Source: CAVQFB01 sp963711675 (lineage in GTDB: Bacteria > Acidobacteriota > Terriglobia > Terriglobales > Acidobacteriaceae). From it: DNA of 64,000 bases. Location of the stretch: NCBI GenBank assembly GCA_963711675.1, contig CAVQFB010000002.1:62001-126000 (forward strand), read 5' to 3'. Shown here piece after piece: positions 26,044 through 36,956 of the stretch. The number at the start of each line of letters is the position of its first letter. Positions within the stretch are counted from its first letter, which is position 1. The notes beneath the pieces are model-generated. The model saw only the letters and a program-made list of their open reading frames with translations, was not told the origin of the DNA and ran no database searches. A program made the position numbers and the translations under genes.

Positions 26044-27120
26044 ATGCGAAGTTTCTTGATGATCCTGCTCCTCGTGTCCTCGATCGCCTGGGGACAAAGC
26101 GCCCCACAAAAGCCGGCGGAAGCCTCACAGCCAACCCAAGCGCCGGGCGCAGCGCGCCACGATGACGACACCGAGCCTCCTCCCGCCTCCGCCGCGAAGG
26201 TTTCTCCCGACGCCCCAGTGATTACCATCAACGGTCTCTGTGACAAGAAGGGGAAGTTGCCAGAATCTTCAAAGGATGCCAAACCCGAACCCACATCCGA
26301 GTGCAAGACCGTCGTCACGCGTGAGCAGTTTGAGAAGCTGGTAGAGGCGTTGAATCCGCAGATGTCGGGTCCTGTGCGAAAGCAGCTTGCGGAAGCGTAT
26401 CCGCGACTGCTCGTTTTTGCCGATAGAGCCCGCGAGCTTGGAATCGATCAGGAGCCCGGTTTTCACGAAATGATGCAGTTCGCCAGCATACAGTTGCTGA
26501 CGCAAAGGCTCACCCGGCATCTGCAGGAGACCGCGGGGAACATCACCGATGCGGACGCCGAGAAATACTACAAAGAAAATAGCAGCCGATTCCAGAGGGC
26601 TGAATTGCTGCGTATCTTTATTCCAAAACAGAAACAGCTCGGTGCGGGAGGGGGCAGCGCCGCGGATAACAGAGCGGCGGACGAAGCTGCCATGAAGGCC
26701 GTCGCGGAAAAGCTCCGTACCAATGCGGTTGCCGGCAAGGATTTTCAGCAGTTACAGAAGGAGGCTTTTGAGGCCGCGGGCGTAGCTTCCAGCGCTCCTA
26801 AAGTAGATATGGGCAAGTTGTCCCCAGCGAACCTGCCGGTCGACCACAAGAAAGTTTTCGACCTGGAGGTTGGACAAGTGTCTGAGTTGATCAGCGATGG
26901 GGGCGGATACTATATCTACAAAGTGATCTCGAAGGAGACGGTCCCGTTCGACCAGGCGAGAGCAGAAATCAACAGAACCATTCAGTCTCAACGGATGCAA
27001 GAGTCGACGGATGCCCTGACGAAAAGCATCAAAGCGGAACTGAATCAGGAATACTTCGTAGGTGGAACGAGAAGGGCACCCAAACCGGCAGCGACGCAGA
27101 ACGGGCCGGCAGAAAAGTAA
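26044..27120 (+). CDS. Periplasmic parvulin-type peptidyl-prolyl isomerase (SurA/PrsA-like)
   Basis: A 358-residue secreted folding factor with a signal peptide (MRSFLMILLLVSSIAWGQ), an Ala/Pro-rich linker, a SurA-N-like helical segment (TREQFEKLVEALNPQMS and following helices) and a PPIC rotamase region from about residue 175, with ELLRIFIPK, FQQLQKEAFE, MGKLSPANLP, FDLEVGQVS and GYYIYKV. These are the usual parvulin landmarks. ATG 26044 begins the signal peptide; a frame back to 25954 adds non-conserved sequence. It probably assists outer-membrane protein folding. Confidence 0.83.
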   Translation: MRSFLMILLLVSSIAWGQSAPQKPAEASQPTQAPGAARHDDDTEPPPASAAKVSPDAPVITINGLCDKKGKLPESSKDAKPEPTSECKTVVTREQFEKLVEALNPQMSGPVRKQLAEAYPRLLVFADRARELGIDQEPGFHEMMQFASIQLLTQRLTRHLQETAGNITDADAEKYYKENSSRFQRAELLRIFIPKQKQLGAGGGSAADNRAADEAAMKAVAEKLRTNAVAGKDFQQLQKEAFEAAGVASSAPKVDMGKLSPANLPVDHKKVFDLEVGQVSELISDGGGYYIYKVISKETVPFDQARAEINRTIQSQRMQESTDALTKSIKAELNQEYFVGGTRRAPKPAATQNGPAEK

Positions 27121-27138
27121 CCTTGCGGTTCTGACCGG

Positions 27139-27303
27139 TTATTGAATCGAACTCGCCACGTTCGAGAATACGGTGTTGGCGTTCGAACCGATCAGTCGCA
27201 CGGTGCCTACGACCAGTACCAGGATCACGGCCAGCATCACGGCATACTCCGCGATATCCTGGCCCTGCTCGTCAGTCCACAGCCTGGAAACCACGAGGTT
27301 CAT
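27139..27303 (-). CDS. Flp/Fap-type pilin subunit, very short
   Basis: A 54-residue protein consisting of a short polar leader (MNLVVSRLWTDEQGQ), the Flp signature IAEYAVMLAVILVLVVG and a small C-terminal tail ending NVASSIQ. In Flp pilins the prepilin peptidase cuts just before the hydrophobic stretch bearing the conserved Glu-Tyr pair, present here as E19-Y20. GGAGG lies 6 bases before ATG 27303, a strong ribosome-binding site. No Tad secretion genes are adjacent: the neighbours are a parvulin gene (convergent) and a GT39 gene (divergent). It is complete but orphaned within this window. Confidence 0.85.
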   Translation of the reverse strand: MNLVVSRLWTDEQGQDIAEYAVMLAVILVLVVGTVRLIGSNANTVFSNVASSIQ

Positions 27304-27543
27304 AGCAGCCTCCAAATCCTAGAGCCCTTCCTAGCCGGAATAGACTAGGTAGCAATTGCGATACATTGCCCCAGCTAATTCTGCTCTAACCAGTGAAACC
27401 GTGTCAACTTTCGGTGCGAACTTCACGCCGGTTTTCCTGTGCAGGTATGGAAGTGAAATGACGCGGGCAATCAGGGTTGCCACTCAGCATGGCAGTGCTC
27501 CACCTGATAGCATAGGTGCAGCCGATTCAAGGGATTCCGCCAT

Positions 27544-29371
27544 TTGAGCATCTCCGCTACTCCCACTTTAGAGCATTCAGAAAAGGCGAAGACAGCTACC
27601 CCTGCTCGCGGGTGGCTGGCGGTTATAGTCGTGTTCCTGGTGGTTTACCTAGGATCGGCGTTTTCTCCTGCGCTGCAGGATGATGCCGATTCGACTCACG
27701 CGGAAGCAGCCCGCGAAATGCTCGTGAGCGGAGATTACGTGACGCTTCACGTCAACGGCGTCCGCTATCTGGAAAAAGCGCCGCTCATGTATTGGCTGGT
27801 CGCATTGAGCTACCGCCTGTTCGGAGTGAATGAATTTGCAACCCGTCTGCCCACGCTGGTCGCCATGCTCCTGTTGGTTCTGCTGGCCATGCGGTGGGCG
27901 AAGCGTGCCTACAGGCGCGCGGGCGGGTGTGTACGCCGGCTTGCTCGTTTCAACCGCCGCAGGGTACTACCTGTTTACTCGCATCCTGATTCCCGAGGCC
28001 ATCCTCAGCCTCCTGATTGCGACGGCGTTTTATCTTTTTCTGACAGCGCTCGATAATCCAACCCATTTCTGGCGGTGGTACGGCGGTTATGCGTGCCTCG
28101 CGTTGGCGGTACTGACGAAGGGCCTGGTCGCGCTGATATTTGTGGGTGCTGCCGCAGCGCCATACTTGTCTTTCAGCGGCGAATGGCGTCGCTGGCGAGA
28201 ATTCCGAATCGCAACCGGGCTGGGGTTGTTTCTCGCCATCGCGGCTCCCTGGCACCTGCTGGCAGGCTTCCGGAACCCGCATTTCTTCTGGTTCTATTTT
28301 GTAAACGAGCACTTTCTCCGCTTCCTGGGGAAACGCTACCCTGTGGATTACAACCGTGTGCCGCCAGTCCTCTATTGGAGCCTGCATCTGGTCTGGCTGT
28401 TTCCATGGAGTGTTTGTCTGCCCCTGGTTTTTCGCAACCTGATGCGAGCATTCCGTCCGGCGACCGGAACAGACGACGATGTGCGGCAAGCCATGTTTCG
28501 TGCGCACACAGAGTTGCTGTGTTGGCTGTGGGGGGGAGTTGTCCTGACGTTTTTTGCGTTCTCCACGAGCCAGGAGTACTACACCTTCCCCGGATACTTC
28601 CCGATTCTTTTGCTAACGGCCGGAGCGATTGCCTCAGACGAGTTGCAGGGTAAGCGCCAGTGGCTCGTCTGGACAGCCGGCATTACGGCGGCGATTTCGT
28701 TGGTTGCCGGGTGCGCGCTCGTCGGAGGTTTGTGGAGTTCCCGAGCGCTGCCGTTTGTCCCGGACATCAGCACTGTGCTGGCGAAGCACGACCTGGCAGA
28801 AGACACATTGTCGATGTCTCACATTCTCGATCTCACCGGGGAATCGTTCGCGGCACTCCGATTGCCGGCCATACTCGCGGCGTTTGTGTTGGTGACAGGG
28901 CCGGGAATCGCGTTGTGGCTCCGCATCCGGCGCAAACATTTTGCGGCGACGTGGGCCGCCGCGCTCACCATGGCTCTGTTTCTGGTTGCCGCTCACATCG
29001 CGTTGGGACGCTTCGGCTCATATCTTTCTTCGAAGGAACTTGCAGACCGAATTGCGCAGGAATCTCGCCCTGGCGATCTCGTCGCGATATATGGCGATCA
29101 GGCCTACGGGTCTTCTCTTCTGTTTTATCTGCGCCGACCGATTATGCTGGTGGAAGGGCGGACCACGTCGATGTGGTTCGGATCCAATTACCCGGACGCC
29201 CCGAAGATTTACTGGACTGACGCTGATTTGCTACGCGCCTGGGGTTCCGGCACCCGAATATTCTTGTTCGTTCCTCCGCACCAAAAGGGGAAGGTTGAGT
29301 CGCTGATTCCGTTCCAGAGATTTGTGGCGGCGGAAAACTCAGGCAAGATTATCTACAGTAATCGACCGTGA
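27544..29371 (+). pseudogene. GT39/ArnT-like membrane glycosyltransferase, frameshifted
   Basis: It encodes an ArnT/PMT-type polytopic transferase that would use a polyprenyl-phosphate sugar donor. The N-terminal part (27544 to about 27925) has DDADSTHAEAAREM and YLEKAPLMYWL, the usual periplasmic-loop acidic residues and KxPLxYW signature. The remainder continues in another frame from about 27930 (GVYAGLLVSTAAG onward) to 29371. The two parts join if one G is removed from GCGGGCGGG near 27925. Both halves are otherwise clean, so a sequencing or assembly error is as likely as real inactivation. The TTG start has AAGGGA 8 bases upstream. The 3' end overlaps the convergent HpnI-like gene by 33 bp. 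Confidence 0.75.
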
Positions 29372-30556
29372 AGGCTCCTCAGGTTCGGCGGTTCCGGTCT
29401 TCACCATCTTCCCACCGTTTTCGAGGCGATAACGTCTGCCCCGCCACAATATGGTCTGTCCCATGAAACTGGCGCACCACAGCAGAAAGCCAAGCAGGTC
29501 GCGAACCGGGTAGAGCCAGCAGTCGCGCAGGGAGTACGGATCGCGAACCACGCCCCAGCCGACCACGATTGACATGAGTACGCGATTCAGCACGGCCCAT
29601 GCCATCAAAGCCCACCCTACTGCGGCATGGCCGCTGAGAAGACCGACGGTCAGTCCGAAAAGGCCGTAGGGAATAGCGAAGGTGAGACCGGACCCGATGT
29701 GCCCCGCAGGACGGGAAAACCGCGTGCTCTTCATCCATCGGAGCTGATGGAGAAGTGAGGCTCGGAACGAGCGATGGTTGACGATGTGATCGATCACATG
29801 GGTGGAAAGCTCAACTTCTTGTCCCAATGCGTATACCGCGTGGCCCAAGACATAATCGTCAGCGCAATAATCTGCGAGCGAGGCCATGCCCCCGACGGAA
29901 TCGATGGTATCGCGCCGGGCCGCCATGGTAGGCCCGAGGGCGAATCTCATCCCTTCCAGCATTTCGGCGACAAGCACGCCTGACGTCATCTCGACCGACA
30001 TACCAAGGGCTTCCAGTCGAGACCAAACGCCTCCGGTTGAGACTCCGCGGTAAAGGCAGGTCACCAGCCCCACTTGCGGGTTGAGCAGTGGGGCTATTAC
30101 TTCCCGCAAATAGTTGGGGCGTGCTTCCACATCACTGTCGCTGATGATGAAGTAGTCGCCGGCAGCATGGGAATACATTTTGTCCAGCGAGCAAACCTTG
30201 GCGTTCGGTCGGTCCGGTTCTCCTGAAAAAACGATCTTCGTCGGGACATGCGGATAGCGCTGCTGCACTTTGTGAACGATTGCGAGGGCGGCATCGGTGC
30301 CGTCGCGGGTGCCAAAGATGATCTCAAAACTTGGATAGTCCTGGCGGAAAAAGCTCTCGAGGTTGGCCTCAAGGTTTGGTTCAAGGCCGCACAGCGGCTT
30401 CAGCAAGGTGACCTTTGGGAGCGAAGGACTTGCCGCGGGCGGTTGCGAGGCGCGACGCCGAAAGCGGAAAGCGGAAACGACTGTCAGAAAGAGGAAACCG
30501 GTGCAACTGATGAGTCCGGCAAAAGCGACGAATAACAACAGTCGAGTCAGCGTCAA
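29339..30556 (-). CDS. hpnI: HpnI-like glycosyltransferase (ceramide glucosyltransferase/GT21 family)
   Basis: A membrane-bound GT2/GT21 enzyme. HpnI adds N-acetylglucosamine to bacteriohopanetetrol; ceramide glucosyltransferase is the eukaryotic relative. It has an N-terminal membrane anchor, VTLLKPLCGLEPNLEANLESFFRQDYP split over the usual KPLxG and QDYP motifs, the DSDVEARPNYL metal site, a CADDYVLGH motif and LLHQLRWMKSTR (QxxRW), followed by two or three C-terminal membrane segments. The TTG start at 30556 has only a weak ribosome-binding site. HpnK, HpnH or squalene-hopene cyclase are not in the window, so the hopanoid role is inferred from family only. Confidence 0.75.
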   Translation of the reverse strand: MTLTRLLLFVAFAGLISCTGFLFLTVVSAFRFRRRASQPPAASPSLPKVTLLKPLCGLEPNLEANLESFFRQDYPSFEIIFGTRDGTDAALAIVHKVQQRYPHVPTKIVFSGEPDRPNAKVCSLDKMYSHAAGDYFIISDSDVEARPNYLREVIAPLLNPQVGLVTCLYRGVSTGGVWSRLEALGMSVEMTSGVLVAEMLEGMRFALGPTMAARRDTIDSVGGMASLADYCADDYVLGHAVYALGQEVELSTHVIDHIVNHRSFRASLLHQLRWMKSTRFSRPAGHIGSGLTFAIPYGLFGLTVGLLSGHAAVGWALMAWAVLNRVLMSIVVGWGVVRDPYSLRDCWLYPVRDLLGFLLWCASFMGQTILWRGRRYRLENGGKMVKTGTAEPEEPSRSITVDNLA

Positions 30557-30842
30557 TAAATAGCCCCGGGGGAAAGAAATCCATTACCGAAAGTTACCAG
30601 TCAGAACTGGGTAGTCGCACGGTCGGCTGGACTGCAAAACGGCCTAACCGGATGCATTCTTTCCCTGATCCCTATCAAAAGTATACTCCCGAAGGGGATC
30701 GGTCTGAGGGTTACAACCTCGGGTACTGGCCACCGTAACTTTCTCCCACTTCAGTTTCCACAGCCACTTTGTGACGTGTCCCACACTTCGTACCGTGTCG
30801 AGCGTTTAAACTAAGAATTCCCGCCGGGAAAGGATTGCACAT

Positions 30843-32357
30843 ATGTTGCGGAACGTTGAAGTCACAGAACTGGTTCTGCGAGATGCTCCCCAGAGTTTGA
30901 TGGCGACCCGGATGGCGATGGAGGACATGGTTCCAGCCTGCGCGGATCTGGACAACGCCGGCTACTGGTCCTTGGAATGCTGGGGAGGCGCCACCTTCGA
31001 TGCCTGTATCCGGTTTCTGAACGAGGATCCGTGGGAAAGGCTGCGCACCTTCCGAAAATTGCTTCCCAAGTCGAGGCTGCAAATGCTTCTGCGCGGGCAA
31101 AATCTGTTGGGCTACCGTCACTACGAAGATTCGGTGGTCGAGCGCTTCGTGGAGAAGGCGGCTGCCAATGGCATGGATGTATTCAGGATTTTCGACGCTC
31201 TTAACGACATTCGAAATCTGCAGACCAGCATCCGGGGCGTAAAGAAGACAGGTAAGCATGCGCAGGGAACGATCTGCTACACCATCAGCCCGGTTCACAC
31301 GATTAAGGCATTCGTTGAAATGGCGCAGCAGTTGCGCGAAATGGGCTGCGATTCGATCTGCATCAAAGACATGGCGGGCCTCCTGAAACCTCAGCCGGCC
31401 TATGACCTGGTGAAGGGAATTAAGGAGAGTTGCGGCACGGATACCTTAGTCCACGTGCATACCCATGCGACCACAGGTGTGACTCTGGTTTCCCTAATGA
31501 AGGGCGTGGAGGCCGGTTGCGACATCGTAGACACTTCGGTGAGTTCGCTCTCGCTCGGTCCCGGACACAATCCCACGGAGAGCTTCGTAGAGATGCTTGA
31601 GGGCACCGGCTTCACAACGCGTCTCGACAAAAACCGGATTCTCAGAGTGAAGCAGCATTTTGCGAAAATTCGTCCGCGTTATCGCGAATTCCTGAGCGAC
31701 ATCACGAGCGTCGATACGGAGATATTCAAGAGCCAGATCCCGGGCGGAATGATCTCCAACATGGAGAGCCAGCTTAAGGGGCAAGGGGCAGGGGATCGGG
31801 TCGAAGAGGTCCTGGCGGAGGTGCCGAACGTTCGCAAGGATTCCGGCTATCCGCCGCTGGTCACGCCTTCCAGCCAGATTGTGGGCACTCAGGCAGTCTT
31901 TAATGTTCTGATGGGCAAGTACAAGGTGATGACAGGCGAATTCGCCGATTTGATGCTCGGTTACTACGCCAATACTCTGGGCGAGAAGAATCCAGAAGTG
32001 CTGAAGAAGGCAGCTGAGCAAGGGAAGAAGTCGCCGATTACGTGTCGTCCGGCGGATCTGCTCAAACCCGAATGGGACCAGCTGCGCTCGGACGCTCTTG
32101 CCCTCGCGGGCTGCAACGGCAGTGATGAAGATGTGTTGACCTATGCGATGTTCCCGCAGGTGGCTCCGAAGTTTTTCAAGAGCCGAGCCGAAGGGCCGAA
32201 GAATCTCGGAAAAGATCCACAGAAAACGGTGGTGCCTGTGGCTCCAGGTAAGACTGACGGAAAGGGCGATGGCGGACAGCCCTTGAACGGGCAGGTGAAC
32301 TACGTGATCACCTTGAACGGGAAGGAACACAAGGTGAGCGTTTCACCTTCGCCGTGA
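30843..32357 (+). CDS. Transcarboxylase 5S-type / pyruvate carboxylase B-domain subunit
   Basis: A biotin-dependent carboxyltransferase moving CO2 between carboxybiotin and pyruvate/oxaloacetate. The 504-residue protein reads like the 5S subunit of methylmalonyl-CoA carboxytransferase: LRDA-QSLMATRMAMEDM, ECWGGATFD, FRIFDALND, the carbamylated-lysine region CIKDMAGLLKP and metal ligands in HTHATTGVT. A C-terminal PYC/OADA conserved region follows (GEFADLMLGYY to VLTYAMFPQVAP). The residue usually His in LRDAHQS is Pro here. There is no C-terminal biotinyl domain; a separate BCCP gene supplies it. Start ATG 30843 has GGGAAAGGA upstream. It is the first gene of a four-gene cluster. Confidence 0.87.
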   Translation: MLRNVEVTELVLRDAPQSLMATRMAMEDMVPACADLDNAGYWSLECWGGATFDACIRFLNEDPWERLRTFRKLLPKSRLQMLLRGQNLLGYRHYEDSVVERFVEKAAANGMDVFRIFDALNDIRNLQTSIRGVKKTGKHAQGTICYTISPVHTIKAFVEMAQQLREMGCDSICIKDMAGLLKPQPAYDLVKGIKESCGTDTLVHVHTHATTGVTLVSLMKGVEAGCDIVDTSVSSLSLGPGHNPTESFVEMLEGTGFTTRLDKNRILRVKQHFAKIRPRYREFLSDITSVDTEIFKSQIPGGMISNMESQLKGQGAGDRVEEVLAEVPNVRKDSGYPPLVTPSSQIVGTQAVFNVLMGKYKVMTGEFADLMLGYYANTLGEKNPEVLKKAAEQGKKSPITCRPADLLKPEWDQLRSDALALAGCNGSDEDVLTYAMFPQVAPKFFKSRAEGPKNLGKDPQKTVVPVAPGKTDGKGDGGQPLNGQVNYVITLNGKEHKVSVSPSP

Positions 32358-32404
32358 GGGCTTGGCTCTGAGTTGGGATCGGAATCGCGGGAAGGGTGGT
32401 ATCG

Positions 32405-33982
<1,578 letters not shown>

Positions 33983-33992
33983 TGGAGAGCAA

Positions 33993-34439
33993 ATGGGATT
34001 GTTCGTCGAACAGAGTGGATTCAATACCGGGTACTGGGTGATCGCCGCAGTACTGGTGCTCGCCGGTTGGGCCGTGATGTACGTCGCGTCGCGGCGTGCC
34101 CTCAAGCGAGCGCTCGAGGAGTTGCGTCGCGAATCGGAGATGCGGATTCGCACGCTCGAGGCTGAGGTCCGCTCCGCTGTGCAGGCTGCATCGCTGGTCG
34201 GCAGCGGGGCAGTAGTGACCGCACGCCCGGCGGCTCAATCGCTGATGCCGAACCGCGAAGAAGAAATCACGCCCGAACTGCTCCTTGTGATCGCAGCAGC
34301 CGTGACTGCGTTTCTGGGAAAGAAGGTCCGGGTTCGTTCTGCGAGATTGCTTCCGAACCCTGAGATTTTCAGTGCCTGGGCGCAGCAAGGCCGAGTGTTT
34401 GTGCAGGCGTCCCACAATCTCGCCCAGCGGGGACACTGA
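33993..34439 (+). CDS. OadG-like small membrane subunit of a biotin-dependent carboxylase
   Basis: A 148-residue protein with one N-terminal membrane segment (TGYWVIAAVLVLAGWAVMYVA), a charged coiled segment and a conserved EITPELLLVIAAAVTAFLGKKVRVRSA region. Similar regions occur in gamma/delta subunits of sodium-pumping decarboxylases and in acidobacterial transcarboxylase clusters. It would tether or stabilise the biotin complex at the inner membrane. GGAG stands about 6 bases before ATG 33993. No sodium-pump beta subunit (OadB/MmdB) follows. Confidence 0.7.
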   Translation: MGLFVEQSGFNTGYWVIAAVLVLAGWAVMYVASRRALKRALEELRRESEMRIRTLEAEVRSAVQAASLVGSGAVVTARPAAQSLMPNREEEITPELLLVIAAAVTAFLGKKVRVRSARLLPNPEIFSAWAQQGRVFVQASHNLAQRGH

Positions 34440-34468
34440 GGTTGTTGCTGGCCGAAGGAGAGTCGACG

Positions 34469-34864
34469 TTGAAGCTGCAGATTGGGATCGACGGAAAAAC
34501 CTACGAGGTCGAGGTAGAGGTCATCGACGATGACTCCGGTGTTCGTGCCCCTGGATATTTGCCGCCTCATCCGATTCCCATGACCGTACCGTCTGCTCCG
34601 GTTCCAGGCGCTCCGAAACCGCCGCCGGCAACGGGCGGCAATGTGGACGAATCCAAGGTTTGTCACAGCCCCGTGGCGGGAGTGGTATTGCGGGTCAACG
34701 TGCAGCCGGGCCAACAACTCCAGCCGAACGATATGATGATCGTGCTCGAAGCCATGAAGATGGAAACCAATGTCACTGCACCCGTAGCGGGCCAGGTCAA
34801 ATCGGTGAACGTTCAGCCGGGTGATGCGGTGAAAGTTAATCAGATATTGGTGCAGTTCGAGTAG
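34469..34864 (+). CDS. Biotin carboxyl carrier protein (transcarboxylase 1.3S type)
   Basis: A small carrier that shuttles carboxybiotin between the two carboxyltransferase subunits encoded upstream. It begins KLQIGIDGKTYEVEVEV, has a Pro/Ala-rich linker and ends in a biotinyl domain with the biotinylated lysine in EAMKM. TTG 34469 was chosen because AAGGAG lies 8 bases upstream and the protein then begins as other BCCPs do; TTG 34442 would place the start directly after the upstream stop without that site. It is the last gene of the cluster. Confidence 0.9.
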   Translation: MKLQIGIDGKTYEVEVEVIDDDSGVRAPGYLPPHPIPMTVPSAPVPGAPKPPPATGGNVDESKVCHSPVAGVVLRVNVQPGQQLQPNDMMIVLEAMKMETNVTAPVAGQVKSVNVQPGDAVKVNQILVQFE

Positions 34865-35068
34865 TGCCGGTCAGTGTGCAAAGTCTCCGCGCCGCGTTGG
34901 CCTTTCCCTTAGCCGGCCGCTCTACGCGCGAGCATCAGCGTTCCTCTCGGGCCATTTTCCACAGATCTCTGAACTCTTGCGCATGCCTGTAAGCACATGA
35001 GCATGGTGCATGGGTCACATCACTTCTTAACGGGAAGCGGTAAAAAGGAGATGCAGCCGGAGGTGCCT

Positions 35069-35515
35069 ATGATACGTAGCGCAGTAGCCATATGGAAGGG
35101 AAGCCCGGCCATTGGCGAAGGCCTGGTTTCCACGTCGAGCGGAGTGATGTCCAACGCTCTGTACTCGTTTGGATCGAGTACCGGCAACGAGCCTTGCACC
35201 AGTCCTTCGGAAATGCTGGCGGCAGCAGTTGCTTCGTGCATGTCGCTGATGATGGCGCAGGAATTCGCGAAGGTCGGCCTCAAAGCGGAGCAGATTAAGA
35301 CAGAATCTGTGTTGACTTTGCAGGAAAAAAGAGGGCATTGGGACGTGGCAAGAATCGAGCTGACCGTTCATGCCTGCTTGCCCCACATGGACGAAGAAAC
35401 CTTTCACAAGGTGACCCGGAGTGCAAGAGCACAGTGTCCGATTTCTCGCGCGCTCAACGTGCCCATCAAACTAACGGCCACGCTGGAGACGATTGAGCAC
35501 GCAGCGGCTGTCTAG
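35069..35515 (+). CDS. OsmC/Ohr-family peroxide-detoxifying protein
   Basis: A 148-residue thiol peroxidase-like protein. It has the first peroxidatic cysteine in PSEMLAAAVASCMSLMMA and the second in RSARAQCPISRAL, the spacing of OsmC. Members reduce organic hydroperoxides in the cytoplasm. ATG 35069 is chosen because GGAGG stands 5 bases upstream; an upstream ATG at 35051 has its AAGGAG directly abutting the start. It stands alone after the transcarboxylase cluster. Confidence 0.87.
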   Translation: MIRSAVAIWKGSPAIGEGLVSTSSGVMSNALYSFGSSTGNEPCTSPSEMLAAAVASCMSLMMAQEFAKVGLKAEQIKTESVLTLQEKRGHWDVARIELTVHACLPHMDEETFHKVTRSARAQCPISRALNVPIKLTATLETIEHAAAV

Positions 35516-35588
35516 CAAGACTAGCTTAACCGGTGACGCGAGCGTATCAGCGGATAACCGTGTCCTGACGTCGTATGAGGTGAAGACA

Positions 35589-35795
35589 ATGCGAGGAGTA
35601 GTGAAAGACAGAACGGTTAGAGGTCGGATGGTTAAAGCCAAGGTGGGCGAACGCGAGAAATTGGTCTGCAAGATTTGCGGCAAGCCCGCAACCGATATGG
35701 TAGACGGAGAGCCCAGCTGTGCCGATCACCTGGGGTTGGTGTACGAGAACCAACTGGAAGACTATACCCGAGCGCATCAAGGAGAGAGTCAGTAG
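35589..35795 (+). CDS. Small zinc-finger-like protein
   Basis: A 68-residue basic protein with CKICGKP followed by a CADH pair, a CxxC...CxxH arrangement suited to one zinc ion. The N-terminus is lysine/arginine rich. ATG 35589 has GAGG 8 bases upstream; the frame extends further back without added similarity. No family name is recognised. It follows the osmC gene by about 75 bp. Confidence 0.5.
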   Translation: MRGVVKDRTVRGRMVKAKVGEREKLVCKICGKPATDMVDGEPSCADHLGLVYENQLEDYTRAHQGESQ

Positions 35796-35993
35796 CGGAC
35801 GGCTATGCCTCTAAGCGCACGCGGCGATGCGTTCAGGGATGGAAGGGAGCGATCTCCATTTTTGCGTACGGTGGCTACCCAGGTGTAAACATCCGATTCG
35901 AGTGGTATTCGGGAAACCGTCAGACAAGAACTCCGCACACGGAGTTCGACGAGGACCTCCCACGGCGTTCGCGACTGCTGACACTTCTTCCTA

Positions 35994-36272
35994 CTATTGA
36001 AGGCCCGAGTTGTTCAGTCCCTGATAAATAAACAAACCCGCAATCACAAGGATCATGACCCCCGAAACCGCGCCCAGGATCTTGACCAGGGGCGTGATCC
36101 GGTTCACCTTGGTGAGAATCTCGGTCTGCTCCACCTGCATGTGAGTGTCGGATTCGTTGAGAAACAGTTGATCGTCCTCATGCATTGTGAGTGTGCTTCT
36201 GTAGATGAGGAGGATGATCAGGATGGCCGTCAGAGCGCCCCACACAGTTAGGAGCCACATCATGGGAGACAT
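35994..36272 (-). CDS. Small two-span membrane protein
   Basis: A 92-residue protein with two hydrophobic spans, MMWLLTVWGALTAILIILLIY and ILGAVSGVMILVIAGLFIY, separated by an acidic loop of about 45 residues. The start ATG 36272 is set by GAGGTGG 4 bases upstream; a longer frame to 36317 lacks such a site. No family is recognised. It is divergent from the A-type Fe-S carrier gene. Confidence 0.6.
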   Translation of the reverse strand: MSPMMWLLTVWGALTAILIILLIYRSTLTMHEDDQLFLNESDTHMQVEQTEILTKVNRITPLVKILGAVSGVMILVIAGLFIYQGLNNSGLQ

Positions 36273-36506
36273 ATGCCACCTCGGCACTGATGTCGAGCCG
36301 GTCCCGCCGATTCCCATCCGGGTACAGGTTCTAAGCTTTTCAGAACCGGTCTCGGGGAAAGGCCCTTGTCACGGGAATTATAGCCCCGATTGCCGGTGCA
36401 AACGCATAGATTTCGCGCAATGCGACCGCAGCCGGGAAAGAGACATCTAAGCAAGCTGATACCTGTGGTTGACCCGTAACTTCAGGCACATCAATGCCGT
36501 AAGGTT

Positions 36507-36537
36507 TTGTCCATAACCGGGACCACTTTGGTATAAT
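36507..36537 (+). promoter_or_regulatory. Sigma-70-like promoter of the A-type Fe-S carrier gene
   Basis: A perfect -10 box TATAAT at 36532-36537 is preceded by TTGTCC at 36507-36512. The spacer of 19 bases is longer than the usual 17. The predicted transcript starts near 36544, about 20 bases before ATG 36566, with AAGGAG in between. Confidence 0.55.
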
Positions 36538-36565
36538 CTGAAGCTGTAGAGTCAAGGAGATACGA

Positions 36566-36931
36566 ATGGCGACGACAACCACCCCAGAAGTGAAACCCAA
36601 GACTGCTCCCATCAGCCTTACGGCCAACGCGGTCGCGAAAGTGAAAGAGATTATGGCCCAGCAGAATCCCGTTCCCGCAGGTTTGCGGGTCGGAGTGGTC
36701 GGGGGCGGTTGCTCCGGCTTTTCCTATTCCATGTCGTTCGAAAATAGCTCCGGCATGATGGACAAGACTTTTGATATGGACGGGCTGAAGGTCTATGTCG
36801 ATGCGACGTCGGTCATGTATCTCAACGGCTGCATCGTGGATTACGTGGAAACGTTGGAAGGCGCTGGCTTCAAGTTCGAGAATCCGAACGTGAAGAGCAC
36901 CTGCGGTTGCGGCTCCTCGTTCAACGTCTAG
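36566..36931 (+). CDS. A-type iron-sulfur carrier (IscA/ErpA/SufA family)
   Basis: A cytoplasmic Fe-S cluster carrier that passes clusters to apoproteins. The three ligand cysteines are in GGGCSGF and CGCGSSF. At 121 residues it is slightly longer than IscA because of a Thr/Pro-rich N-terminus. GVVGGGCSGFSY and SCTCGCG-type endings are diagnostic of the family but do not separate IscA, ErpA and SufA. AAGGAG lies about 6 bases before ATG 36566, and a terminator follows at 36957. It is a single-gene transcript; no Suf or Isc genes are near. Confidence 0.92.
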   Translation: MATTTTPEVKPKTAPISLTANAVAKVKEIMAQQNPVPAGLRVGVVGGGCSGFSYSMSFENSSGMMDKTFDMDGLKVYVDATSVMYLNGCIVDYVETLEGAGFKFENPNVKSTCGCGSSFNV

Positions 36932-36956
36932 AATTTTCCGACAAAATATTTTGCAG

